Shown in pieces: positions 44,649 through 54,660 of a DNA stretch of 64,000 nucleotides. Source of the stretch: a bacterium (GTDB lineage Bacteria; Desulfobacterota; Binatia; HRBIN30; CADEER01); the NCBI GenBank assembly GCA_030430165.1, contig JAUIGL010000003.1:114911-178910 (forward strand), in the 5' to 3' direction. The notes beneath the pieces are model-generated. The model was not told where the DNA came from and did no database searches. It saw only the letters and a program-made list of their open reading frames with translations. A program made the position numbers and the translations under genes. Positions within the stretch are counted from its first letter, which is position 1, and each line of letters opens with the position of its first letter.

Positions 44649-45833
44649 CTAGGACTTGCCTTCTTCCCCGTCGCCGTCCGAGCCCTTTGCCGATGCCGCC
44701 GCGCGTTCTGCCGCCGCCTTCACTCGCGCCGTCGCTTCGGGCGACAAAGCCACGGCCTTCTTCGCCGCCGACCGCTTGGTCGTCGTCTTCTTCGCGACCT
44801 TCTTGGCGGCCTTCTTCTTGGTCGTCTTCTTGGCAGCCTTCTTGGCGGTACCGGCCTTCTTCGCTGCGCGCTTCTTCGCCGCCGGTTTGCTCGCCGCGCT
44901 GACGGGCTCGGGCTGTGCCTCTGCCTCGGGCTGTGCCTTCGGCGTCGGTTCGTCTGGCGAGTCCGGCGCGGCTGCGCCGGCCCGGTTCTCGAGCGAGGTG
45001 GGCTTGCCGAACACCACTCCGCCGGTGCGCAGTCGCTGGCCGTCGGCCATCTTCGCGCCGAGAAAGACGCGCAGCCGCGCGAACAGCCCGAGCAGGGAAA
45101 GCACGCGCACCCCGGCGCTCGAGTACTCGGTGCCCGAGGGGGTCCGAATCGCGTCGACGATCGCCTTGGCGACCGTGTTCAACGGTTGCTCCTGTACCAG
45201 CAGACGCACCAGCGGACTCTGCGCCGGGTCGCTGAACACGTCGTCCGGGTCGTCGGGCCGCGCTCCCGGCTCGTGGTCGCGGGCGACGCGGCCGAGGAAG
45301 AACTCGGTGACCTCGACGCCGCTGCCCGCCCACTCGGCCTGCATGGCACGCGTCCAGCCGCTAACCGCCGCGGCGCTGGCGGCGTACGGAGCCATCATCG
45401 GCACGCCCAGCAAGTAGCCGGGAAATCCGACGTTGACGATGTGTCCGCGGCCCTGCGCGTGCATCACGCGCGCCGCCGCCTGGGTGGCGGCGAGCGGTCC
45501 CACCAGGTTGACCTCGATCGCCCCGCGCACATCGGCCGCGGTCAGGCTCTCGGAGCGCAACAGCCCGCTCGGCAGGACGAAATTGACCAGGACGTCGATC
45601 CGGCCGAAGCGTTCGACCGTGCGCTCCACCGCGGCGCGCTCGGCTTCCGGCTTGGCGACGTCGGTCGGCAGGACCAGCGCGTCATTGATGTTGCCGGCGA
45701 CCTCCTGGAGACGGTGTTCCGGCAGGCCGGCCAGCGCCACCTTGGCGCCGCCGCGATCAAAGGCTTCGGCAGTGGCCGCGCCGAGGTCGGTCGCGGCTCC
45801 GTTGATCAGCACTACAGCATCGTATGGATTCAT
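44649..45833 (-). CDS. Catalytically degenerate SDR with lysine-rich histone-H1-like tail
   Basis: The 394-residue protein is a paralogue of the intact SDR next to it, sharing GVPMMAPYAAS, GWTRAMQAEWAGSGVEVTE and the order of strands. The cofactor loop is altered (NGAATDLG). The catalytic Ser is replaced by Phe (NVGFPG, near 137) and the Lys by Ala (YAASA, Y150/A154). From about residue 300 it has an acidic Pro-rich linker, then 12 or more AAKK/TTKK/VAKK units up to about 365, and an acidic end. The tail resembles histone H1 or bacterial Hc1/AlgP-type DNA-binding tails. Nucleic-acid or polyanion binding is inferred. Confidence 0.75.
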   Translation of the reverse strand: MNPYDAVVLINGAATDLGAATAEAFDRGGAKVALAGLPEHRLQEVAGNINDALVLPTDVAKPEAERAAVERTVERFGRIDVLVNFVLPSGLLRSESLTAADVRGAIEVNLVGPLAATQAAARVMHAQGRGHIVNVGFPGYLLGVPMMAPYAASAAAVSGWTRAMQAEWAGSGVEVTEFFLGRVARDHEPGARPDDPDDVFSDPAQSPLVRLLVQEQPLNTVAKAIVDAIRTPSGTEYSSAGVRVLSLLGLFARLRVFLGAKMADGQRLRTGGVVFGKPTSLENRAGAAAPDSPDEPTPKAQPEAEAQPEPVSAASKPAAKKRAAKKAGTAKKAAKKTTKKKAAKKVAKKTTTKRSAAKKAVALSPEATARVKAAAERAAASAKGSDGDGEEGKS

Positions 45834-45924
45834 GGACTGGCGAGGCTACAAGGTCGCGGGCGGCTGTGACAAGGCAGGGGCCGGGATTCGCACCGACGGC
45901 TCGCGCGGGCCATGCCCGGCAGCA

Positions 45925-47016
45925 TTAGAGGTACCCGGCGAGGACATCGGCGACGACTTCGGCGCCGTCGGTTCGCGGCATCGGCCCCGGCCAGGGCGCT
46001 TGCAGCACCGCGTCGATCGCCTCGAGCCAGCGCCCCGCGCGCAGCTCTCGGTTGTCGAGATAGACCGCCGCGAGGTTGCGCTCGATGTAGTCGACCAACA
46101 CTGGATACTCGCGGAACCGCCCCCGGCTGGTGTAGACGATCGGCGTGCGGTTGGCGGCGCACTCGGCGACGATCCCGTACCCGGGCTTGGTCATCACCGC
46201 ATCGGCCGCCGCGACCAGGTCCTCGTAGCGCAGGCCGCGCGAGCGCAGCTCGCTGTTCGCCACGGCGACGTAGCCGGGCCCGACCTCGGTCGAACGACTG
46301 CCGTGCGGCAGCACGAAGCAGACCCCCGGCGGCGCCGGCGGCAAACTCTCGAAGGAGAGTCCCATGCCGCCGAACGACAGCAGGACGAGTCGGGTGCCGC
46401 TCGGCAAGTCGAGACGCCGCCGCACCTCGGTCGGCTGCGCCCGGCTGGTGCGCGCCACCAACGGAACGTCGACGACCTCGCCGAACGCCGGCATCGGGCA
46501 GGCCATCGGCAGCCGGCACAACAGCTCCGCCTTGGCGTAGGCGCGGCGCAGCTCGGCGCAGATCGCGTCGAACCCCGGCAACTCTTCGGCGTACTCCTCG
46601 TAGATCCAATCCCAGCTGAAGTTGGCGGCGGCGACTCCCGGGACACCCAGTCGAGCGGCCACCTCGAAGGAGAACGCGGGAATGTCGCCGAGGACCAGGC
46701 GGACGTCGCGCGACCCCAGTCGTTCGATCTCCTGCTCGACCAGACGCGGCCTCGCCGCGGAGATCGAACGACAACAGCGCAACGTCTCGGCGAGGTCGAG
46801 AGTCAGGCTGTCCGACTGGACCACGCCGACGTCGAGGCGCACCGCGGTATGCTCGAAGTCATCGCTGAGACCGTGCTCGAAGAGCTCGCGCGGCGCCGTG
46901 GTTCGCAGCAGCAGGTCGATGTCCGGCCGGCGCCGGCGCAGTGCCTCGACGGTTTCGATCACCCGAGTCGCGTGACCGAAGCCGTGCCCGGACGCGTAGA
47001 CCGCGACCGCCGTCAC
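45925..47016 (-). CDS. Glycosyltransferase-like protein (L-arabinokinase N-terminal-type)
   Basis: The 363-residue protein has an N-terminal VYASGHGFGHATRVIETVEAL, VVQSDSLTLDLAETL, LVLGDIPAFSF, NFSWDWIYEEY and a C-terminal VMTKPGYGIVAECAANRTPIVY, which is the sugar-nucleotide binding fold of GT-B enzymes. Proteins with this domain include the first half of plant L-arabinokinase and MurG-like transferases. The start is GTG at 47016, 13 bases after the quinone oxidoreductase stop. No signal peptide or membrane helix is seen, so it is cytosolic. The acceptor is unknown. Confidence 0.75.
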   Translation of the reverse strand: MTAVAVYASGHGFGHATRVIETVEALRRRRPDIDLLLRTTAPRELFEHGLSDDFEHTAVRLDVGVVQSDSLTLDLAETLRCCRSISAARPRLVEQEIERLGSRDVRLVLGDIPAFSFEVAARLGVPGVAAANFSWDWIYEEYAEELPGFDAICAELRRAYAKAELLCRLPMACPMPAFGEVVDVPLVARTSRAQPTEVRRRLDLPSGTRLVLLSFGGMGLSFESLPPAPPGVCFVLPHGSRSTEVGPGYVAVANSELRSRGLRYEDLVAAADAVMTKPGYGIVAECAANRTPIVYTSRGRFREYPVLVDYIERNLAAVYLDNRELRAGRWLEAIDAVLQAPWPGPMPRTDGAEVVADVLAGYL

Positions 47017-47029
47017 GCGCCGCCCAGCC

Positions 47030-48052
47030 TCACCAGGTGACGACGATCTTGCCGGTCGAGCGCCGGCTCTCGAGCAGCTCGTGCGCGTCGCCGATCTGTG
47101 CGGCGGTGAACTTCCCCCCAACCACGGGTTGCAGCCGGCCGGCCAGCGCCAGGTCGGCGACGCCGCGCATGCAGCGGCCGAGCACTTCCGGACGCTCGTC
47201 GGCGATGCGCAGCATGTTGACGCCCATCAACGAGCGCGACCGCATCAGCAGCGGCACCGGATGCGGCAACCCCCACGACGCGAGGAAGCGCAGCGAGCGC
47301 AGCACCTGCATCGGCCCGGCTTCGTGACTGGCGGCGCCGAAACAGACGATCTTGCCGCCGGCGCCGAGCAGGCCGATCCCGCGGCGAACGTAGGACCCGC
47401 CGATCGAGTCGAAGATGACGTCGAGCCCGGCGTCGCCGCGCAGGCGTCGCACTTCTTCGACGAAGTCGGCAGTGCGGTAGTTGATCGGATGATCGACGCC
47501 GAGGCTGCGCAGCAGCTCGAGCTTCTCCGCCGAGCCCGCCGTGCCGTAGACGACGCAGCCGCGCTCCTTGCAGAGCTGGATCAGCAGGCTGCCGACCCCG
47601 CCAGCGGCGGCATGGATCAGCACGTGGTCGCCGTCGTGGAGATTGAGGCTGTCGACCGCCATGTAGTAGGCGGTGCAGCCCTGCGTCGGCAGAGCCGCGG
47701 CGACGCCGACGTCCATGTCGTCGGGAATCACCGCCGCCGCCCGCGCATCGGTCACCGCGGAGGTCGCGTAACCGCCGAAGCGAGTCAGCGCGGTCACCCG
47801 CTGCCCTTCCGAGAATCCCTCGACCCCGGCGCCGATCGAGTCGATCCGGCCGACGACCTCGTAGCCGAGCACACTCGGCATCGGCGGAGCGTCCTGGTAG
47901 AGGCCGTGGCGAGCCGAAACATCGGCATAGTTGAGCCCGAACGCCTCGACCGCGACGCGCAGCTCGCCCTCCGCGGGGATCGGATCCGCGACTTCGCGTT
48001 GTTCGAATGCCTGGTGGGGGTCGCCGGTGCGGACCAGATGGATCGCTCGCAT
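47030..48052 (-). CDS. Zinc-less medium-chain quinone oxidoreductase (VAT1-like)
   Basis: The 340-residue MDR protein has NYADVSARHGLYQDAPPMPSVLGYE, GAAAGGVGS-like HAAAGGVGSLLIQL for NADPH, GLDVIFDSIGG, and the C-terminal GKIVVTW. The catalytic and structural zinc Cys residues of alcohol dehydrogenases are absent, as in NADPH:quinone reductase and VAT-1. It reduces quinones or enones with NADPH. It sits 9 bases after the sugar-dehydrogenase gene. Confidence 0.88.
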   Translation of the reverse strand: MRAIHLVRTGDPHQAFEQREVADPIPAEGELRVAVEAFGLNYADVSARHGLYQDAPPMPSVLGYEVVGRIDSIGAGVEGFSEGQRVTALTRFGGYATSAVTDARAAAVIPDDMDVGVAAALPTQGCTAYYMAVDSLNLHDGDHVLIHAAAGGVGSLLIQLCKERGCVVYGTAGSAEKLELLRSLGVDHPINYRTADFVEEVRRLRGDAGLDVIFDSIGGSYVRRGIGLLGAGGKIVCFGAASHEAGPMQVLRSLRFLASWGLPHPVPLLMRSRSLMGVNMLRIADERPEVLGRCMRGVADLALAGRLQPVVGGKFTAAQIGDAHELLESRRSTGKIVVTW

Positions 48053-48061
48053 GGACTCAGC

Positions 48062-49645
<1,584 letters not shown>

Positions 49646-49736
49646 AACGGAGCCTCCTGGTCCGAGCGTACGCGTTCGCCTAAACATTGAACAGTCCCAC
49701 ATCAGCGGTGGCTGTCGCGAAGGATCGCCCCAGATC

Positions 49737-49759
49737 CCCCCTCCTTGCCAAGGAGGGGG
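49737..49759. repeat. Extragenic palindrome CCCCCTCCTTG-C-CAAGGAGGGGG
   Basis: An 11-bp perfect inverted repeat with a single central base. A near-identical copy occurs at 63848-63870, and a variant in opposite flank context at 49834-49856. This is the pattern of a dispersed REP-type or MITE-end repeat. Confidence 0.7.
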
Positions 49760-49833
49760 CTAGGGGGAGGTCAAACAGCGACCCGAGGAGCGTCCATTCT
49801 CAGGCCGCTTGTACTCCGTGTGACCCCCCTGAA

Positions 49834-49856
49834 GTCCCCCCTTGGTAAGGGGGGAC
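49834..49856. repeat. Extragenic palindrome GTCCCCCCTT...AAGGGGGGAC
   Basis: A 10-bp perfect inverted repeat with a 3-base centre, 75 bases from the copy at 49737. The two copies are flanked by similar sequence in opposite orientation (gggggaggtca against tgacccccct), so together they may be the two ends of a small element of about 130 bases upstream of the peroxiredoxin gene. Confidence 0.6.
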
Positions 49857-49961
49857 GGAATTCGGATTCGGGCCTTCACCCACTACCGTGGCGGCGCTCT
49901 TGACGAATTCGATTGCGCTACTACGCTCGCGACTCCACACCAGCGAGGAGAAGCAACCGAC

Positions 49962-50429
49962 ATGGCGATCGAAGAAGGCAAGGCGGCACCGGCGTTCACC
50001 CTCCCCGACCAGGACGGCAACAAGGTCGCCCTGAAGGACTTCCGCGGCAGCGACGTGATCGTCTACTTCTACCCGAAGGACGACACCCCCGGATGCACCA
50101 AGGAAGCGTGCGGCTTCCGCGATTCCTGGAAGACTCTGCAGAAGCGCGGGGTGGTCGTGCTCGGCATCTCGGCAGACGGCGCCGAGGCCCACACCAAGTT
50201 TCGCAAGAAGTACAAGCTGCCGTTTCCGCTGCTCAGCGACACCGACCGAAAAGTGATGACAAAATACGGTGCTTACGGCGAAAAGATGATGTACGGCAAG
50301 AAGACCACTGGGGTCATCCGCTCGACCGTCTGGGTGGGCCCCAACGGCAAGGTGGTCAAGCACTGGGCGCGCGTCGCCAACGCCGCCAAGCACCCGGACA
50401 AGGTCCTCGAGGCGCTCGACGAAGCCTGA
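49962..50429 (+). CDS. bcp: Peroxiredoxin, Bcp/PrxQ type
   Basis: The 155-residue thioredoxin-fold protein has VIVYFYPKDDTPGCTKEACGFRD with the peroxidatic Cys (near 45) and a second Cys five residues later (CTKEAC), the atypical two-Cys arrangement of PrxQ/Bcp. LGISADGAEAHTKFRKKYKLPFPLLSD and the late TVWVGPNGKV are typical. It reduces peroxides at the expense of thioredoxin in the cytosol. The GAGGAG box 11 bases upstream supports the ATG at 49962. It is followed by a strong hairpin. Confidence 0.93.
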   Translation: MAIEEGKAAPAFTLPDQDGNKVALKDFRGSDVIVYFYPKDDTPGCTKEACGFRDSWKTLQKRGVVVLGISADGAEAHTKFRKKYKLPFPLLSDTDRKVMTKYGAYGEKMMYGKKTTGVIRSTVWVGPNGKVVKHWARVANAAKHPDKVLEALDEA

Positions 50430-50439
50430 GAGATTCAGC

Positions 50440-50477
50440 GGCGCTCGCCGGGGCTGGGAACGGCCCCGGCGAGCGCC
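50440..50477. terminator. Convergent intrinsic terminator, 15-bp perfect stem
   Basis: GGCGCTCGCCGGGGC (50440-50454) pairs with GCCCCGGCGAGCGCC (50463-50477) across an 8-base loop, 10 bases after the bcp stop. It is followed on the plus strand by catttcgttcct. It lies between convergent genes and can serve both. Confidence 0.8.
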
Positions 50478-50489
50478 CATTTCGTTCCT

Positions 50490-51647
50490 CTAGGGTTTGT
50501 CAGCGCCGAACAGCGCCATCGAGAAATACTGCGAGCCGCCGCCGTAGGCGTGGCCGAGGGAGATCTTGGCGCCGTCGACCTGGTGCTCGCCGGCCTCGCC
50601 GCGCACCTGGTTCACCGCCTCGGCGTAGCGACACATGCCGGAGGCTCCGATCGCATTCGACGACAGCACTCCTCCCGACATGTTGACCGGGCGCGCGCCG
50701 TCGAGGGCGGTGGTTCCGTCGTGGGTGAGCTTCCAGCCCTCGCCCTCGTCGGCGAAGCCCATCGTCTCCATCCACATCGGCTCGAACCAGCTGAAGGGGA
50801 CGTAGCACTCGATGCAGTCGATCTGCTTGCGCGGGTCGTCGATGCCGGCCTGCTGGTAGAGATCCTTGGCCGCTTGGCGCCCGGCCATCGGATTGACCGC
50901 GTCGCGCTTTGCGAACTGGACCGGCTCACTGCGCATCGAGCTGCCCAGAACCCAGGCCGGCTTGCGCGGCGTCTTGCCCGCCAGGTCCTCCTTGGCGACG
51001 ATCATCGCGCAGGCGCCGTCCGACGACGGGCAGCTCTCGAGGTAGCGGATCGGATCCCACAGCATGAAGGAGTCGCGAATCTCCTCGTAGGTGACGTTCG
51101 GCATCTGCAGGTGCGCGTACGGATTCTTGAGCGCGTTCTTGCGATCCTTGAGCGCGACCAGGATGCCGGTGTCCTCCGGCGCACCCGAGCGGCGCATGTA
51201 GGTCCGCACCAGCGGCGCGAAGAAGCCGCCGGCACCGGCGACCACGGCGACCGAGAACGGCGGCGAGAGGGTCAACGCCCACATCGCGTTGCTCTCCGAC
51301 TGCTTCTCCCAGGCGATGGTCAGCACCCGATCGTGGATACCGCTCGAGATCAGGCTGAAGGCGACGTTGGCGGTCGAGCCGCCGACGCTGCCGGCGGTGT
51401 GCACGCGCAACAGCGGCTTGCCGGTCGCGCCGAGAGCGTCCGAGAGATAGTTCTCGGGGTACATCATCCCCTCGAACATGTCGGGCGCCTTGCCGATGAC
51501 GATGGCGTCGATGTCGTTCCAGGTCAGCTCCGCGTCCTCGAGCGCGCGAATCGCCGCCTCGCGCAGCAGTCCCGGCATCGAGACATCGTAGCGCGTGGCG
51601 TCGTACTTGGTCTGTCCGACCCCGATTACTGCACAACGTTCCGCCAT
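50490..51647 (-). CDS. Thiolase-fold protein of the lipid-transfer/SCP2-thiolase (Ltp-like) group
   Basis: The 385-residue protein has VIGVGQTKYD, AIRALEDAELTWNDIDAIVIGK, VHTAGSVGGSTANVAF, VNMSGGVLSSNAIGASG and GHAYGGGSQYFSMALFG. The nucleophilic Cys expected in the VHTAGSVGG segment is missing, and so is the usual GHP His loop. The pattern is similar to Ltp2-type retro-aldolases that act on steroid side-chain CoA esters with a DUF35 partner. It is encoded one base after the second thiolase-like gene, with a DUF35 gene upstream. An aldolase or thiolase-like role on a bulky acyl-CoA is inferred. GGGAGAG precedes the ATG at 51647. Confidence 0.8.
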   Translation of the reverse strand: MAERCAVIGVGQTKYDATRYDVSMPGLLREAAIRALEDAELTWNDIDAIVIGKAPDMFEGMMYPENYLSDALGATGKPLLRVHTAGSVGGSTANVAFSLISSGIHDRVLTIAWEKQSESNAMWALTLSPPFSVAVVAGAGGFFAPLVRTYMRRSGAPEDTGILVALKDRKNALKNPYAHLQMPNVTYEEIRDSFMLWDPIRYLESCPSSDGACAMIVAKEDLAGKTPRKPAWVLGSSMRSEPVQFAKRDAVNPMAGRQAAKDLYQQAGIDDPRKQIDCIECYVPFSWFEPMWMETMGFADEGEGWKLTHDGTTALDGARPVNMSGGVLSSNAIGASGMCRYAEAVNQVRGEAGEHQVDGAKISLGHAYGGGSQYFSMALFGADKP

Positions 51648-51648
51648 C

Positions 51649-52698
51649 TCACTCTCCCTCCAAGACGACCGCCAGGTTCTGTTGCAGGCACGGGCCCTGG
51701 CCGGCGTGCGCCAGCGCCCGGTCCCCTTTGCCGGCGGCGATGCGCATCGCCGCGTCACCAATTCGGTTGAGCCCGCACGACATCAGCGTGTGGGTGGCGA
51801 GCGAGCCACCCGATGGATTGACCGACAGATCGTCGGCGAGCCCCATCTCGCGCCGCAGCAACAGCTCCTGGTGCGAGTACGGGGCGGTCACTTCGGCAAA
51901 GTCGAGCTTGTCGCGATGGGCGCCGGCCTTCTCCGCCGCCAGCTTCGCCGACGGAATCCGCGTCAGGTCGCGGGTGCCGAGTGCCGGCGGGTCGATGCGG
52001 TGGTCGAAGCCGCGGATCCACACCGGCCGGTCGCAGAGCTGCTTGGCGCGGTCGCCGGCGACGATCACCATGGCGGTCGCGCCGTCGCTGTTCGCCGGGC
52101 AATCGAGCTCGCGCAGCGGACTCACCTGAAAGGGGCGCTCGAGCAGGTCGTCGACCGAGTGATCGCCCTTGCGCACCGCGTGCGGATTGTCCCGCGCGTC
52201 GCGCAGCGAGCGCGAAACCACCTCGGCCATGGCGCGCTCGGTCACCACACCCACTTCGAGGCAGGCGCGCGCCTGGATGGCCGAGAGGCTGTCGAGATCC
52301 GGCCACAGCGGGGTGACGCAGTAGGGATCGAGCTGCAGAGCCTGCACCTGCGCGATGTCACCGGGCGAAGTCTTGCCGAAGCTGTAGACGAGCGCCGACT
52401 CGACCTCGCCGGTCTGGATCTTCACCCAGGCCTCGTACAGCGCCCACGCCCCGTCCTGCTCGACGTGGGACTCCTTGATCGGCGGCCACGAGCCGACCGC
52501 GTCGAGAGCCATGACGAAGGCAAACGGCTGGCCCTGCAGCCAGTCGCTGCTCCCCGAACAGGTAAAGTCGATCTCGGTGCGCGCCAGCCCGGAATTCTTC
52601 ACCGCCTCGGCGGCAACCGGCTGGAGAATCTCGACCTCGCTGCGAACCTCGGATGCGGCGTTGGACTGCGCAAAGGAAACGATCGCCACGTCGCGCAT
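51649..52698 (-). CDS. Second thiolase-fold protein (Ltp-like)
   Basis: The 349-residue protein has VAIVSFAQSN, SGLARTEIDFTCSGSSDWLQG, SHVEQDGAWALYEAWV, LDCPANSDGATAMVIVAGD and VNPSGGSLATHTLMSCGL. As in its neighbour, the segment that should carry the nucleophilic Cys is changed (VEQDGAWAL), so it is not a standard thiolase. The two proteins may form a heteromeric complex with the tandem DUF35 protein, as known for archaeal thiolase/HMG-CoA synthase and actinobacterial Ltp2 complexes. It shares one base with the DUF35 stop (TGATG). Confidence 0.78.
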   Translation of the reverse strand: MRDVAIVSFAQSNAASEVRSEVEILQPVAAEAVKNSGLARTEIDFTCSGSSDWLQGQPFAFVMALDAVGSWPPIKESHVEQDGAWALYEAWVKIQTGEVESALVYSFGKTSPGDIAQVQALQLDPYCVTPLWPDLDSLSAIQARACLEVGVVTERAMAEVVSRSLRDARDNPHAVRKGDHSVDDLLERPFQVSPLRELDCPANSDGATAMVIVAGDRAKQLCDRPVWIRGFDHRIDPPALGTRDLTRIPSAKLAAEKAGAHRDKLDFAEVTAPYSHQELLLRREMGLADDLSVNPSGGSLATHTLMSCGLNRIGDAAMRIAAGKGDRALAHAGQGPCLQQNLAVVLEGE

Positions 52699-53696
52699 CA
52701 GCAGTACTCCTTGAATTGCTCGAACGGAACGTCCGGCTCGTCGATCGGCTCGAAGTAGCGAATGCTCTCGACCGACTCGGTCAGATCCTCGTCCGCCGCC
52801 CAGCTCGCCTGCACCCGCATGCCGAGGCGGACGTCGGTGAGCTCGCAGTTCTGCAGCACGTGAAAGAACGGAATGTCTGAGCCGTCGAGCAGCACATTGA
52901 TGCAGACGTAGGGGAGCTCGAAGTGGATGTTCTCCGACGGCACACGAACGATCGAGTAGGTGACCACCGTGCCTTTGTCGGATACCTCGACGAAGTCCGG
53001 AGTCGGCTCCGCCGTGCGCGGGTCGGTGCCGCGCGGCGGCACGTAGACCAGATCACCGCCCGGGCTGCGCGCGCCGACGATCTTCTTGCTGGCGAGCGCG
53101 CGCAGGAAGATCGATTGCTCGCGCCCCGCGGTGAAGTCGTACTCGAGGCGGAGGGGTGTCGCCACCGACTTCACCGGCTCGTCGGGCTCGGCGATCACCG
53201 GCGGCGCCGGACGCGCCTCGGCTTCCGGTACGAAGGCTTCGATGTCGCGCACACTGCCCTCGCGCTCCGCCTTCCAGCGCGGCGCGACGCGCATGCCGAC
53301 GCTCATCTTCGATTCGTCGCCACCGACGTCGACCATGTGCAGCAGTCCGGTGTCGGCGCCGTCGAGCTCGACCAGGGCATATGCAAACGGGTGTTGCAGC
53401 AGCTGCATTGGCCGCGGCCTGGAAACCCATGCGTAGGACACGACCTTGCCGGCCGGTCCGACCTCGACGAAGTCGGTCAGCCCCTCGGCGGTCTGCGGAT
53501 CGTACTCGGCCGGCGGCACCAGCACCCCGGCGGTCTCGCTGCGAACACCGATCAGCTTGCCCTCGCGAAGCCCGGTAAAGAACTTCGACAAGACCGGCCC
53601 GCACGACCTGCGGAACGGGTACTCGATGACGTGCGGCCCCTTCAGCGGTTCCGCCCTTGCGACAAGTTCCTCTATGGTTGCCATCCGATCATTCAC
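52698..53696 (-). CDS. Tandem DUF35 OB-fold protein lacking zinc-ribbon cysteines
   Basis: The 332-residue protein contains two DUF35 units. The first spans about 35-150 (FFTGLREGKLIGVRS, VLVPPAEYDP, DFVEVGPAGKVVSYAW, PFAYALVELDGADTG). The second spans about 200-315 (FLRALASKKIVGARS, VYVPPRGTDP, DFVEVSDKGTVVTYSI, YVCINVLLDGSDIPF). The CxxC zinc ribbon common in DUF35 proteins is absent in both. DUF35 proteins bind acyl-CoA and complex with thiolase-fold enzymes. ATG 53684 (MATIEEL) is an alternative start; GAGG is 3 bases from the first ATG and 11 from the second. It is the first gene of the cassette and faces the TetR gene. Confidence 0.85.
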   Translation of the reverse strand: MNDRMATIEELVARAEPLKGPHVIEYPFRRSCGPVLSKFFTGLREGKLIGVRSETAGVLVPPAEYDPQTAEGLTDFVEVGPAGKVVSYAWVSRPRPMQLLQHPFAYALVELDGADTGLLHMVDVGGDESKMSVGMRVAPRWKAEREGSVRDIEAFVPEAEARPAPPVIAEPDEPVKSVATPLRLEYDFTAGREQSIFLRALASKKIVGARSPGGDLVYVPPRGTDPRTAEPTPDFVEVSDKGTVVTYSIVRVPSENIHFELPYVCINVLLDGSDIPFFHVLQNCELTDVRLGMRVQASWAADEDLTESVESIRYFEPIDEPDVPFEQFKEYC

Positions 53697-53907
53697 CTCT
53701 TGCCGCGCGCGCCGCCGCCACCCATGGTCGGGCCGTCGCGCGTCCGGCGCCGTTGTTTGCGAGCTCCGCGAGCAGCCCCTCGTTCGCTTGCCACCGCCGA
53801 GGAGGGCGCTCGCGCAGCCTCAAATTGCCTTCTTCCTCATTTCCTTTCGACCCGCGGCGAGACCAGCCTGCCGGCGGAGAACCCCCTGCTAGCAGCGATT
53901 GCGCTGC

Positions 53908-53936
53908 TTGACAAACACTCGTTTGCTTCGTTAGAG
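53908..53936 (+). promoter_or_regulatory. Candidate promoter with overlapping TetR-type operator
   Basis: TTGACA (53908-53913) is a perfect -35 hexamer, followed 17 bases later by TTAGAG (53931-53936), a weak -10. The inverted repeat CAAAC-actc-GTTTG (53912-53925) lies over the spacer. It sits 20 bases before the TetR gene ATG, in the gap to the divergent DUF35-thiolase cassette. Autoregulation and control of the cassette are plausible. Confidence 0.45.
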
Positions 53937-53944
53937 AGCGCGGC

Positions 53945-54568
53945 ATGTCGGTTGCTTCCGAACAGGCGGGTACCAACGGTGAGCAGCCACTTCCGACCAA
54001 GGATCTGATCCTCGACGTCGCCGAAAAGCGCTTCGCCGAGCACGGCTTCGCCGGAGTGTCGGTGCGCCAGATCGCCGCCGACGCCGGCCTCAAGAACCAA
54101 GCCAGTCTCTACCACCACTTCCGCAACAAGCAGGCGCTCTACGAAGCCGTCATCCAACGCGGCATGGAGCCGATCATCGAGGTCATCGCCCGCAGCAAGA
54201 CCGAGCCAGCGGGCCCGGTGATCGACCGGTTGATCGATCACCTGTCGGAGAAGCCGTTGCTGCCGCGCCTGATCTGGCGCGCCGGCCTCGACGAGAGCGA
54301 AGACCTGCGCCGCATCGTCGCTTCCGCCCTGACGCCGTTGTTTCAACTCGGCTTCGACGCGCTGTCACGATCCGAGCTCGATTGGGAGGAAGAGGACCTG
54401 CCGCACCTCGCCTTCGGCCTGTTCCAGCTGATCTTCGGCTACTTCGCCCAATTCTCGCTGTTCGAGCCGATCACGCCGATTCCACCGCGCAGCCCGGAGG
54501 CGTTGGAGCGGCAGCGCCGCTTTCTCAAACGCGCCAACGCGCGGCTGACCGGGCGCCGGCGCAGCTAG
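53945..54568 (+). CDS. TetR-family transcriptional regulator
   Basis: The 207-residue protein has a helix-turn-helix at about 18-62 (KDLILDVAEKRFAEHGF, SVRQIAADAGLKNQASLYHHFRNKQALYEAV) and a ligand-binding domain with hydrophobic helices and DFG-free core to residue 200. The gene is divergent from the DUF35/thiolase-like cassette, so it probably represses those genes and releases them on binding an acyl-CoA ligand. The ligand is not predictable. GAGAG is five bases before the ATG. Confidence 0.88.
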   Translation: MSVASEQAGTNGEQPLPTKDLILDVAEKRFAEHGFAGVSVRQIAADAGLKNQASLYHHFRNKQALYEAVIQRGMEPIIEVIARSKTEPAGPVIDRLIDHLSEKPLLPRLIWRAGLDESEDLRRIVASALTPLFQLGFDALSRSELDWEEEDLPHLAFGLFQLIFGYFAQFSLFEPITPIPPRSPEALERQRRFLKRANARLTGRRRS

Positions 54569-54660
54569 TTGGAAACTCGCTGCGCTCGTAGGCACGGGCA
54601 TGGGCAGAGGCACAGGCATAGGGTGGTGAGGGCTTCGCCCTGGCCGATGGGGCGGGCTGC
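54569..54660. other. Short extragenic region with low-complexity repeats
   Basis: The stretch after the TetR stop contains a hexamer-like repeat (ggcacgggcatgggcagaggcacaggcat) of the kind seen in dispersed extragenic repeats and a small agggc-ttc-gccct hairpin near 54629. It separates convergent genes and may serve as a terminator. No gene is seen. Confidence 0.35.

Noticed and set aside
44687..44902. Ser/Pro/Arg-rich plus-strand frame opposite the lysine tail
   Set aside because: It is the complement of the AAKK repeat; the minus frame continues an SDR domain.
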